Positions 5,901 through 11,941 of a stretch of 12,196 bases of DNA are shown piece after piece (within the stretch, counting starts at the first letter, position 1; every line of letters begins with the position of its first letter). The stretch spans positions 1 to 12,196 of the forward strand of contig CACXAK010000017.1 in the NCBI GenBank assembly GCA_902765655.1, in the 5' to 3' direction. Both the position numbers and the translations under genes were made by a program. This stretch comes from an uncultured bacterium. GTDB lineage: Bacteria; Cyanobacteriota; Vampirovibrionia; Gastranaerophilales; Gastranaerophilaceae. The notes beneath the pieces were generated by a model. That model saw only the letters and a program-made list of their open reading frames with translations, was not told where the DNA came from and ran no database searches.

Positions 5901-5910
5901 TGTTGCAACA
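5901..5910. promoter_or_regulatory. perfect 10-bp palindrome TGTTGCAACA
   Basis: A fully symmetrical ten-base site 44 bases before the start codon of the 201-residue gene. It could be a regulator site in the leader or promoter of that gene, with the binding protein unknown. No gene lies between 5754 and 5954; the region otherwise holds only the dyads and repeats listed. Confidence 0.35.
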
Positions 5911-5954
5911 CAAATTACGAGAGGTATTACACATTAAGATAAGGAGTTAAAATT

Positions 5955-6560
5955 ATGGGTGAACCGATTAGTACACAAAAACTTGGCGGAGTTACTTACA
6001 ACGCAAATCAATTTGTAGGACGAGAACTTGCAAATGGTAAATATGAATTGAAAGCAAAAAATGGCGGAGAAAGATTAATTTTTAGTAAACAAAGACCATC
6101 AGCCAGACAAGCTGCTGAGGGAGAAAAAGCCGATTATTATGAATATGAAGACGGAACTACAGGAGAAAAGAGTTATAAAGATATTGATGCTCATATAGAT
6201 GATAACGGTAATTTTGTTGGTTATAAATCTTTAAAAGGCATCCCGATGAAAAATAATAATCCACGGATTGAGATGTCTACAAAAGAAGGTTGGATTGTAG
6301 ATGAAAACAGTTTTACAATTGCTGATATGATGGGAGCAAAATTCAGTTCGTCAAAGGATACTATAGCACATGTAAAACTTGAAAATTGCGAATCTACAAC
6401 AGTTGATTTGGCAGCAAATCGCAGCAGATGGTATGGAGATAATGCAAAAATTGAAGGTGGTCAAGGTAACAGAGTAATTCTTGATGATGAAGATAGCGCA
6501 AAAATTAACAACAAACCAGTAAAAGGCGAAGGAATCGCAGACCAAAAAGACTATGAATAA
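5955..6560 (+). CDS. hypothetical hydrophilic protein, 201 residues
   Basis: I do not recognise this family. The start is well supported: AAGGAG (5941-5946) lies eight bases before the ATG. There is no signal peptide and no membrane segment. The composition is polar and rich in Gly, Asn, Asp, Lys and Glu. Residues 8-50 look like short beta strands and turns (LGGVTYNANQFVGRELANGKYELK); 60-115 is acidic with Tyr (DYYEYEDGTTGEKSYKDIDAH); 130-190 has short repeating strand-turn units (HVKLENCESTTVDLAANRS, NAKIEGGQGNRVILDDEDSAKI) that could form a small beta-solenoid. It has a strong terminator of its own and is divergent from an XRE regulator across a motif-rich region, so it looks like a separately controlled accessory gene. 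Function unknown. Confidence 0.75.
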   Translation: MGEPISTQKLGGVTYNANQFVGRELANGKYELKAKNGGERLIFSKQRPSARQAAEGEKADYYEYEDGTTGEKSYKDIDAHIDDNGNFVGYKSLKGIPMKNNNPRIEMSTKEGWIVDENSFTIADMMGAKFSSSKDTIAHVKLENCESTTVDLAANRSRWYGDNAKIEGGQGNRVILDDEDSAKINNKPVKGEGIADQKDYE

Positions 6561-6572
6561 AATAAATTTTTT

Positions 6573-6601
6573 AATCGGACAGGATAAAAGCCTGTCCGAT
6601 T
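6573..6601 (+). terminator. strong intrinsic terminator after the 201-residue gene
   Basis: An 11-bp perfect stem, AATCGGACAGG (6573-6583) and CCTGTCCGATT (6591-6601), encloses a seven-base loop, followed by a short T-rich stretch. It begins 12 bases after the stop codon. The T-run before the left arm also gives A-U extension of the stem. Confidence 0.85.
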
Positions 6602-6610
6602 TAATATGTT

Positions 6611-6683
6611 TAACCCTCACCCGTTTTTCTAATGCTCATACTTCGCATTGAAAAACTTCCCTCTCCCAAAGGTAGAGGGGTTA
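6611..6683 (-). repeat. folded palindromic repeat, copy 2 (inverted)
   Basis: The same element as at 5346, on the opposite strand. Read on the minus strand it has CCCTCTACC-TTTG-GGAGAGGG as hairpin I. Hairpin II is TTTTTCAATGC paired with GCATTAGAAAAA, again with one bulged A. It ends with CGGGTGAGGGTTAA, and its outer ends TTAACCC and GGGTTAA are perfectly complementary. It lies between the terminator of the 201-residue gene and the DUF559 gene, whose TAA stop (6681-6683) is the end of this copy. Confidence 0.85.
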
Positions 6684-7040
6684 AAGTTTTGTATATTCTT
6701 GCAATATGTATCCCAAAACACCGTTTATATTTTTTGAAATATCATTATTAAAAATTCTAACTACTTTATACCCTGATTTAACCAAATATTCAGTTCTTTT
6801 TTTATCATATTCAACATTTTCATTTTCAAGATGTTGAGAGCCATCTAATTCAATAATCAATTTTTTATCCATACATACAAAATCAGCAATATATTTCCCA
6901 ATAGGAACTTGCCGTCTGAATTTTATGTTATTCAGAGTGCGATTTCTCAAATAATGCCACAAAATACTTTCAGTATCTGTTTGATTTTGTCTTAGTTCTT
7001 TGGCATTTACATTTGCAATTTTTGTATAATGTCTATTCAT
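6681..7040 (-). CDS. DUF559 domain protein (Vsr-like endonuclease fold)
   Basis: This 119-residue protein matches the DUF559 family, related to the very-short-patch repair endonuclease fold. The order is a helical N-terminus with WHYLRNR; FRRQVPIGKYIADFVC (residues 41-56); KLIIELDGSQH (60-70), holding the D...ExD-type core with D53, E64 and D66; then the Y.....R...L...GYKVVRIFNNDI helix-strand ending. The family is thought to be a nuclease of the PD-(D/E)XK class, with substrate and role mostly unknown. The length is typical and the core residues are intact, so it is probably functional. No good ribosome site precedes the ATG at 7038-7040. Inverted copies of the folded repeat bracket it, suggesting it travels with or acts on these repeats (inference). 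Confidence 0.85.
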   Translation of the reverse strand: MNRHYTKIANVNAKELRQNQTDTESILWHYLRNRTLNNIKFRRQVPIGKYIADFVCMDKKLIIELDGSQHLENENVEYDKKRTEYLVKSGYKVVRIFNNDISKNINGVLGYILQEYTKL

Positions 7041-7055
7041 AAAATAATTATATCA

Positions 7056-7128
7056 TACCCCTCTACCTTTGGGAGAGGGTAGAAAATCAAGTTGAGTTTA
7101 CGAAACTTAGATTTTCGGGTGAAGGTTA
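7056..7128 (+). repeat. folded palindromic repeat, copy 3
   Basis: The same orientation as copy 1. Hairpin I is CCCTCTACC-TTTG-GGAGAGGG, followed by TAG. Hairpin II is AAAATCAAGTT paired with AACTTAGATTTT, differing from copy 1 on both arms while staying paired. The right end, CGGGTGAAGGTTA, supplies the TAA stop codon of proS (7126-7128). Confidence 0.85.
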
Positions 7129-8871
7129 TTTTATAGAATTTACTGCATTAACAACTTTTTCAATTGCATTTTGCGGAGTCATTGAAAGTTTTTCACCGTT
7201 TGAGCGTTCAACAAATTCAACATTCCCTTCTGATATAGTTTTACCAACAGTAATTCTATACGGAAATCCGATTAAATCCGCATCTTTGAATTTAACTCCG
7301 GGACGTTCGTTTCTGTCATCTAATACTGCTTCGACACCTGCATTTAAAAGTTGTTCGTAAATTTCATTTGCAACCTTCATTTGCTGCTCATCTTGGGTAC
7401 TTACAGGGACAACAACGACATGGTAAGGCGCAATCGCTAAAGGCCATTTGATACCCCATTCATCATGATGTGCTTCAACCGCAGCAGCAGCCGTTCTTGT
7501 AACACCGATTCCGTAACAACCCATAATATATGGCTGCGTTTTACCATTCGCATCAAGATAAACCGCATTCATCGGTGCAGAATATTTTGTACCTAATTGG
7601 AAAATATTACCGACTTCTATCCCTCTTGTAACTTTTAACGGTTTTCCGCATTGAGGACAAAAATCACCTGCTTCAACAAGTCGTAAATCTTCAACCTGAG
7701 AAGGAAATTCAACATCAACACCCCAATTTGCACCAACCAAGTGCTTATCAGTTTGGTTTATTCCGATCACAAAGTTCTTTAATTCAGCAACTGTTTTGTC
7801 AGCAATTATTTTAACTTCATATTCACCGTATTTTTTAACACCATTCGGCCCAATGAATCCTGCAACCGCATCGAAACCGTTTTCTTTCATCATTTCTTCA
7901 ATTTCACCTGATGTTGCAATTCTGATATCAAGACCACCTACTGCATTCATTAATTTTGTTTCTTCAACTGCTTTATCCCCTCTAATAAGGGCAATTACAG
8001 GAGCTTTATCAACGATATACACAAGTGACTTGCAAATGACGGTCTGAGGACAATTTAAAAATTTGCTCAAATCTTCAATAGAACCAACATTCGGAGTATC
8101 AATAATTTTCGTTTCGCTAAATCCGCCATCAGTAACCGCATCAGCTAAGTTTGAAATTGCGTGGTTGGAATTTGCACTATAATCGCAATCATCGCAATAG
8201 AATACATCATTTTCACCCGCATCAGTATCGGTTATGACCATAAATTCGTGCGAAACACTTCCGCCTATTGCACCGGAATCAGACTGAACGGCTTTTGTAT
8301 CAAGCCCGCATCTTTTAAATATATTCGTGTATGCCTGCCACATATTTTGATATTCTCTTTCCAAATCTTCCTGCGAAGTTGAGAAAGAATAAGCATCTTT
8401 CATAATGAACTCACGGCCTCTAAGAAGTCCGAAACGAGGGCGGCGTTCATCTCTGAATTTAGACTGAATCTGATATAAATTTACAGGTAATTGTTTGTAG
8501 GATTTTAGAACATCCCTTGCAACAGAAGTAATAATTTCTTCGTGCGTAGGTCCAAGACACATTTCTCTGCCGTGACGGTCTTTTAGGCGCATAAGTTCAC
8601 CACCGTATGCGTTCCATCTGCCTGATTCTTCCCATAATTCTTTCGGCTGAACAAACGGCATCAAAAGTTCCTGTGCTCCGGCTTTATCCATTTCATCGCG
8701 GATAATATTTTCGACTTTTTTCAAAACTCTCCACATCAGGGGCAAAAATGTATAAACACCGCTTGTAAGCTTTTTAATATAACCTGCTCTTGCAAGCATT
8801 TTATGTGAAACAACTTCTGCATCAGACGGGAATTCTCTCATTGTCTGAACAAACATATTTGACATTTTCAT
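7126..8871 (-). CDS. proS: prolyl-tRNA synthetase, bacterial type with editing domain
   Basis: The enzyme charges tRNA-Pro with proline using ATP in the cytoplasm and hydrolyses mischarged Ala-tRNA-Pro. Its 581 residues match the usual length of about 570-590 for the bacterial form. Class II catalytic parts are at residues 40-215 and 400-475: GPTHEE (108-112), motif 2 FRDERRPRFGLLRGREF (139-155) and motif 3 GCYGIGVTR (451-459). The YbaK-like editing insertion lies at about 225-400 (VICKSLVYIVDKAPVIALIRGD). Cys pairs C226/C229 and C405/C408 flank it. The anticodon-binding domain is 480-581 (VVVVPV, DDRNERPGVKFKDADLIGFPYRI). AAGAGGA, eight to nine bases before the ATG, supports the start. It follows tRNA-Glu by 59 bases on the same strand and is probably read from the tRNA promoter. 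Its TAA stop lies in repeat copy 3. Confidence 0.97.
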   Translation of the reverse strand: MKMSNMFVQTMREFPSDAEVVSHKMLARAGYIKKLTSGVYTFLPLMWRVLKKVENIIRDEMDKAGAQELLMPFVQPKELWEESGRWNAYGGELMRLKDRHGREMCLGPTHEEIITSVARDVLKSYKQLPVNLYQIQSKFRDERRPRFGLLRGREFIMKDAYSFSTSQEDLEREYQNMWQAYTNIFKRCGLDTKAVQSDSGAIGGSVSHEFMVITDTDAGENDVFYCDDCDYSANSNHAISNLADAVTDGGFSETKIIDTPNVGSIEDLSKFLNCPQTVICKSLVYIVDKAPVIALIRGDKAVEETKLMNAVGGLDIRIATSGEIEEMMKENGFDAVAGFIGPNGVKKYGEYEVKIIADKTVAELKNFVIGINQTDKHLVGANWGVDVEFPSQVEDLRLVEAGDFCPQCGKPLKVTRGIEVGNIFQLGTKYSAPMNAVYLDANGKTQPYIMGCYGIGVTRTAAAAVEAHHDEWGIKWPLAIAPYHVVVVPVSTQDEQQMKVANEIYEQLLNAGVEAVLDDRNERPGVKFKDADLIGFPYRITVGKTISEGNVEFVERSNGEKLSMTPQNAIEKVVNAVNSIK

Positions 8872-8930
8872 AATTAAAATCCTCTTATTATTTTTGAATA
8901 AGCGCGACTTTGGTCTGACTTATTTAAAAC

Positions 8931-9002
8931 CGGCGGTAACGGGAATTGAACCCGTGTTTGCAGAATGAGAATCTGCCGTCCTGACCACTAGACGATACCG
9001 CT
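8931..9002 (-). tRNA. tRNA-Glu, anticodon CUC
   Basis: All four arms can be folded: D arm GTCT...GGAC; anticodon stem GCAGA/TCTGC with loop TTCTCAT (anticodon CTC, reads GAG); four-base variable loop; T arm ACGGG-TTCAATT-CCCGT; acceptor TACCGCC with discriminator G. CCA is not encoded. The D arm (TCGTCTAGTGGTCAGGAC) is characteristic of tRNA-Glu. The first acceptor position is A against C72, a mismatch where a G-C pair would be expected. The other six acceptor pairs are perfect. Confidence 0.93.
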
Positions 9003-9014
9003 GTGTGCTTATTC

Positions 9015-9042
9015 ATTATAAGTCAAAAAATATTTAATTCAA
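9015..9042 (-). promoter_or_regulatory. promoter of tRNA-Glu (and probably proS)
   Basis: TTGAAT (9037-9042) and TATAAT (9015-9020) on the minus strand are separated by 16 bases. Transcription would start near 9008, a few bases before the tRNA. No terminator with a U-tract separates the tRNA from proS. The 60-base gap can form AATAAG...CTTATT around GAC-CAAA-GTC, possibly a processing structure. Confidence 0.75.
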
Positions 9043-9053
9043 CACAATAATTA

Positions 9054-9082
9054 TTGATTTTTACCGGGTTATAAATTATAAT
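9054..9082 (+). promoter_or_regulatory. promoter of the first matrixin-like gene
   Basis: TTGATT (9054-9059) and TATAAT (9077-9082) with 17-base spacing. Transcription would begin near 9089, directly before AAGAGGT, which serves as ribosome site for the ATG at 9102. It is back-to-back with the tRNA promoter. Confidence 0.7.
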
Positions 9083-9101
9083 TATTAAAAGAGGTATTCA
9101 A

Positions 9102-9659
9102 ATGAAAAAGTTTTTTATTTTTTTATTAATAATTTTTACAGGATTATTTTTCAGTAATACAGCATCAAATGCTGTTGGTAATTACGGACCAAATTGGAAT
9201 AAACCTGTAATTAAAGTTTATATTCCTGAAGACAGTTATCAAGGAATGATGCAAAGAGCTTTTCAAAAATGGTCTGACCTGAGCAACGGGAAAATAAAAT
9301 TTGAATATCTTGATGAATCGCCGGCAGATATAGAAGTAGAATTTGTTGACAAGACTGACGGCACAGATGGAGACATCGGTTCTTATACCCTAACTGTTAT
9401 GGGCGGGAATATACAAAAAGCAACCATTAAAATCGCACCGAACCCAACAAAGAATTCAAATAATTTAATTTATACAGTTATGTTACATGAAGTCGGTCAC
9501 GCTTTAGGTTTGCAGGATACTCCCAGAAAACTCAGTATTATGACTACACCTGTTTCAGAAACTCAGGACATTGAAAAGACGGACATATTAAGATTATTCC
9601 ACTTGAACAAATGGTCGTATATTGAAAAAAACAACAATATTCCTAACGTTGCCAATTAA
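9102..9659 (+). CDS. secreted matrixin-like zinc metallopeptidase, HExxHxxGxxD variant
   Basis: This 185-residue protein has a signal peptide (residues 1-24, KK then a hydrophobic core ending SNTASNA), so it is exported. The mature part is a small metzincin catalytic domain: strand VIKVYIPED, helix MMQRAFQKWSDLSNGKIKFEYLD, an edge strand DIEVEFVD, and the zinc helix MLHEVGHALGLQD (H129, E130, H133) with Asp139 where matrixins normally have the third His. Met147 in SIMTT forms the Met-turn. Asp as third ligand is known in snapalysin-type metzincins, so activity is not excluded. It lacks the Cys pair found in the two neighbouring paralogues. Its 3' end overlaps the convergent second matrixin gene by 17 bases. 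Targets unknown. Confidence 0.88.
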   Translation: MKKFFIFLLIIFTGLFFSNTASNAVGNYGPNWNKPVIKVYIPEDSYQGMMQRAFQKWSDLSNGKIKFEYLDESPADIEVEFVDKTDGTDGDIGSYTLTVMGGNIQKATIKIAPNPTKNSNNLIYTVMLHEVGHALGLQDTPRKLSIMTTPVSETQDIEKTDILRLFHLNKWSYIEKNNNIPNVAN

Positions 9660-10188
9660 GTCCGTATAAAGCAAATAGCGTTTTGACATCATTATCCTGA
9701 ATGTCCTGCTGAATTGCTATGCCTAAATTTGTACTTGCGAACATTATATCGTTATGATTTTTTGAATGTTCCAGCCCAAGACTGTGGCCTATTTCATGAC
9801 GCATAACCGCATAAACCTGAGTATTACTTAATAATAAACCTTTAGGGCGCCTTTTTGCTATATAAATTTTTGAATGCATTTTACCGTTTTGAATATAATT
9901 TTGAGCACAACCCATTGCCTCTATATTTCCGCAATACCCTTCAAGATTTTTTTCAATAAATACGACATCTATATCGGAATCCTCAGGAGAATTTGCTCCA
10001 TGAAATGCAAACTGATTTTTTGTTTTTGCCTGCCATTCATTAAATGCTCTAATCATCATAGATGTTTTATCATCCCCCTGCGGGACATAAACTGATATAT
10101 TCTGAGGATTTTCCCAACACCAATTATCGTGAGCGAAAACATTTAAACCCACAAAAATTATAAATAAACTCAAAAATATTTTTTTCAT
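9643..10188 (-). CDS. secreted matrixin-like zinc metallopeptidase
   Basis: This 181-residue exported protein has a signal peptide (about residues 1-19, ending NVFA) and a matrixin-type domain. SVYVP begins the fold, MMIRAFNEWQAKTKNQFAF is the first helix and DIDVVFIEK the edge strand. The zinc helix VMRHEIGHSLGLEH carries H131, E132, H135 and H141, and DIM holds Met149 of the Met-turn. C86 and C94 sit in a loop (YCGNIEAMGC) shared with the upstream paralogue and may form a disulphide outside the cytoplasm. The gene starts one base after the stop of the upstream matrixin gene, so the two form one operon with likely translational coupling. No separate ribosome site is obvious. Substrate unknown. 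Confidence 0.9.
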   Translation of the reverse strand: MKKIFLSLFIIFVGLNVFAHDNWCWENPQNISVYVPQGDDKTSMMIRAFNEWQAKTKNQFAFHGANSPEDSDIDVVFIEKNLEGYCGNIEAMGCAQNYIQNGKMHSKIYIAKRRPKGLLLSNTQVYAVMRHEIGHSLGLEHSKNHNDIMFASTNLGIAIQQDIQDNDVKTLFALYGLNWQR

Positions 10189-10189
10189 A

Positions 10190-10786
10190 TTATTTTATTC
10201 CATATAAATCGTAAAGGGCCTTAACATCTTCAGGAAGAATCTCCTGTTTTTCTGCCATTTCTGAATTTGTGCCTGCATACATCAAGCTGTTTGGATCCTC
10301 TGAATGATTAAGTCCTAATGCGTGACCTATTTCGTGGAGCATAATAGTATAAACCTGATTTTTTGTCATCGGTTTTCCGTTCATATCATAAATTGATATA
10401 TATATTTTCACCCCGAGAATTCTTTTATTTCCGTACAATGTCTTTGCCGGGACATAAGTTGTACAACCCAGAGCATCACCATTTTTGCAAATTTCACCCA
10501 TGCCGGATTGAATAAATATTACTACCATATTTGCAGTACTTTTTGTATCTACAAATTCGAAAGAAAATTTTCCGTCCGTATGTCTTTGCCAATCCATAAA
10601 TGCGTGCTTCATAGTAGTTCCAAGCATATCTTTAGGCGGTATATAAACTTTTAATCCCTGAGTTTTAATCAAAAGCGGTTTTGCATTCGGATCTGCCGGA
10701 GTTGGTGGCAATATTGAATGTGCGCTTGGTAAATTCAAAAACAAAATAAATAAAATTCCAAAAATAACCGTAAATATCTTTTTCAT
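10190..10786 (-). CDS. secreted matrixin-like zinc metallopeptidase, first gene of a pair
   Basis: I place the start at the ATG at 10784-10786, which begins a classical signal peptide (MKKIFTVIFGILFILFLNLPSAHS). An in-frame TTG at 10810 would only add eight polar residues. Neither start has a good ribosome site. The mature 170-odd residues show a Pro-rich linker, then LKVYIPPKD, MKHAFMDWQRHTDGKFSFEFVD and MVVIFIQ. The zinc helix TIMLHEIGHALGLNH carries H151, E152, H155 and H161; SLM holds Met169, the Met-turn. C100 and C108 form the same Cys-loop as in the downstream copy. It is followed after one base by the second gene of the pair and is divergent from the helicase gene. Confidence 0.9.
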   Translation of the reverse strand: MKKIFTVIFGILFILFLNLPSAHSILPPTPADPNAKPLLIKTQGLKVYIPPKDMLGTTMKHAFMDWQRHTDGKFSFEFVDTKSTANMVVIFIQSGMGEICKNGDALGCTTYVPAKTLYGNKRILGVKIYISIYDMNGKPMTKNQVYTIMLHEIGHALGLNHSEDPNSLMYAGTNSEMAEKQEILPEDVKALYDLYGIK

Positions 10787-10862
10787 ATTAATATTATTTA
10801 CTTTTTTCAAAAAAATATAAGATTATTAAGCATTTCCTTATAAAAAATTTACATAATTTTAG

Positions 10863-10892
10863 TTGAAAATTTAAAACCAATTAACCTATAAT
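10863..10892 (+). promoter_or_regulatory. promoter of the UvrD/PcrA-type helicase gene
   Basis: TTGAAA (10863-10868) and TATAAT (10887-10892) with 18-base spacing. Transcription would start near 10899, giving a short leader with AGGGGA five to ten bases before the ATG at 10913. Confidence 0.75.
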
Positions 10893-10912
10893 AAATTTTG
10901 ACAGGGGATTTG

Positions 10913-11941
10913 ATGAATAAAGAGCTTTCTACAATAACAGAGAATAAACCGACACATAAAAAATATGTGCTTAAGAAACGTGAAGTTACAAATAAAAATT
11001 ATAAGGTTAACTATGCGCAAGATTTAAACGAAAAACAACTTGAAGCAGTTATGTCTAACGAAGGGGCATTACTTGTAATTGCTGGTGCCGGCTCAGGAAA
11101 AACAAAAACACTGACATATCGTGTTGCAAGATTAATTGAAGATGGTACTCCTCCAAATAATATTCTGCTTTTAACTTTTACTAAGAAAGCAGCTCATGAA
11201 ATGCTTTCGCGAGCATCTTTAGTTCTGGATGAAAGATGTGAAAAAGTTGCGGGCGGTACTTTTCACTCGTTTGCAAATGTAATTCTGCGTAAATACGCTT
11301 CTGCTCTGAAATTGAAAAATAATTTTACAATTATGGACAGAAGCGACTGTGAAGATGTAATAAATCACATTGTTAGTCAAATGTTTCCTAAAAAAGAAAA
11401 AAGATTTCCGAAAAAATCGACTCTGCTTGATATGTATTCAAAAAGTATCAATAAAGTTACACCGGCCAAAAAAATTATTGAAAATGAATTCCCTCAATTT
11501 GAACACTGCATTGACAAGATTATTGAAGTACATAAGAATTATGTTGCTTATAAGCGAGAAAATTCAATACTCGACTATGATGATTTGCTGGTATATTTAA
11601 AAATTTTGCTTGAAAATAATGAATCTCTAAGACAAAAAATTTCAGGGGAATACAAATATATAATGGTCGATGAATATCAGGATACAAATACACTTCAGGC
11701 AGATGTTGTAAAACTTCTTGCTTCAGTTCACGGAAATATTATGGCTGTTGGAGATGATGCTCAAAGCATTTATTCATTCAGAGGAGCAAATTACAAAAAT
11801 ATATTTGATTTCCCTAAATTATTTAAAAATACAAAAATTATTAAACTTGAACAAAATTACCGCAGTACACAAAATATACTAAAACTTACAAATACAATAA
11901 TCGGTAAGGCAAAAGAAAAATATGACAAAGAACTGTATTAA
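10913..11941 (+). CDS. UvrD/PcrA/Rep-type DNA helicase, N-terminal part up to an in-frame stop
   Basis: This part is 342 residues of an SF1A 3'-5' DNA helicase used in repair and replication restart. Visible motifs are the Q-motif LNEKQLEAV (38-46), Walker A AGAGSGKT (57-64), Ia-like LLLTFTKKAAHEM, GTFHSFA, motif II VDEYQDT (D253, E254), motif III GDDAQSIYSFRGA and motif IV NYRST (315-319). I prefer the ATG at 10913 because AGGGGA is well placed for it; an in-frame TTG lies 15 bases upstream, at the predicted transcription start. Full-length relatives are about 650-750 residues, so the TAA at 11939-11941 cuts the protein within domain 2A, removing motifs V and VI. The frame continues as helicase sequence after the stop. 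A protein truncated here should not be an active helicase. Confidence 0.9.
   Translation: MNKELSTITENKPTHKKYVLKKREVTNKNYKVNYAQDLNEKQLEAVMSNEGALLVIAGAGSGKTKTLTYRVARLIEDGTPPNNILLLTFTKKAAHEMLSRASLVLDERCEKVAGGTFHSFANVILRKYASALKLKNNFTIMDRSDCEDVINHIVSQMFPKKEKRFPKKSTLLDMYSKSINKVTPAKKIIENEFPQFEHCIDKIIEVHKNYVAYKRENSILDYDDLLVYLKILLENNESLRQKISGEYKYIMVDEYQDTNTLQADVVKLLASVHGNIMAVGDDAQSIYSFRGANYKNIFDFPKLFKNTKIIKLEQNYRSTQNILKLTNTIIGKAKEKYDKELY

Larger units (their letters stand above)
6611..7128. mobile_element. candidate mobile cassette: DUF559 gene bracketed by inverted repeats
   Basis: Two copies of the 73-base folded repeat in opposite orientation (6611-6683 and 7056-7128) enclose one endonuclease-fold gene and nothing else. 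The inner edge of the left copy forms the gene's stop codon. The outer edge of the right copy forms the stop of proS. This resembles a compact composite element about 520 bases long. There is no recognisable transposase and no tested target-site duplication, so mobility is inference. Confidence 0.45.

Noticed and set aside
5904..5931. Promoter TTGCAA-N16-TATTAC before the 201-residue gene
   Set aside because: Its transcript start would fall almost on the ribosome site and the -10 match is poor; the region has other AT-rich candidates.
5346..7128. CRISPR array formed by the three repeats
   Set aside because: Copies are in mixed orientation, widely and unevenly spaced with genes between them, and far longer than CRISPR repeats.
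8872..8930. T-box or other riboswitch before proS
   Set aside because: The 59-base gap after the tRNA is too short and shows no T-box sequence or antiterminator; only a small AATAAG/CTTATT stem is visible.
10787..10810. TTG start adding eight residues to the first-in-operon matrixin
   Set aside because: The ATG at 10786 begins a standard signal peptide; the extra residues are polar and no ribosome site favours the TTG.
10898..10912. TTG start adding five residues to the helicase
   Set aside because: It coincides with the predicted transcription start, and AGGGGA is correctly spaced for the ATG at 10913.
11939..11941. Recoded stop codon (alternative genetic code)
   Set aside because: TAA ends many intact genes here, including proS and the first matrixin gene, so it is a stop in this genome.
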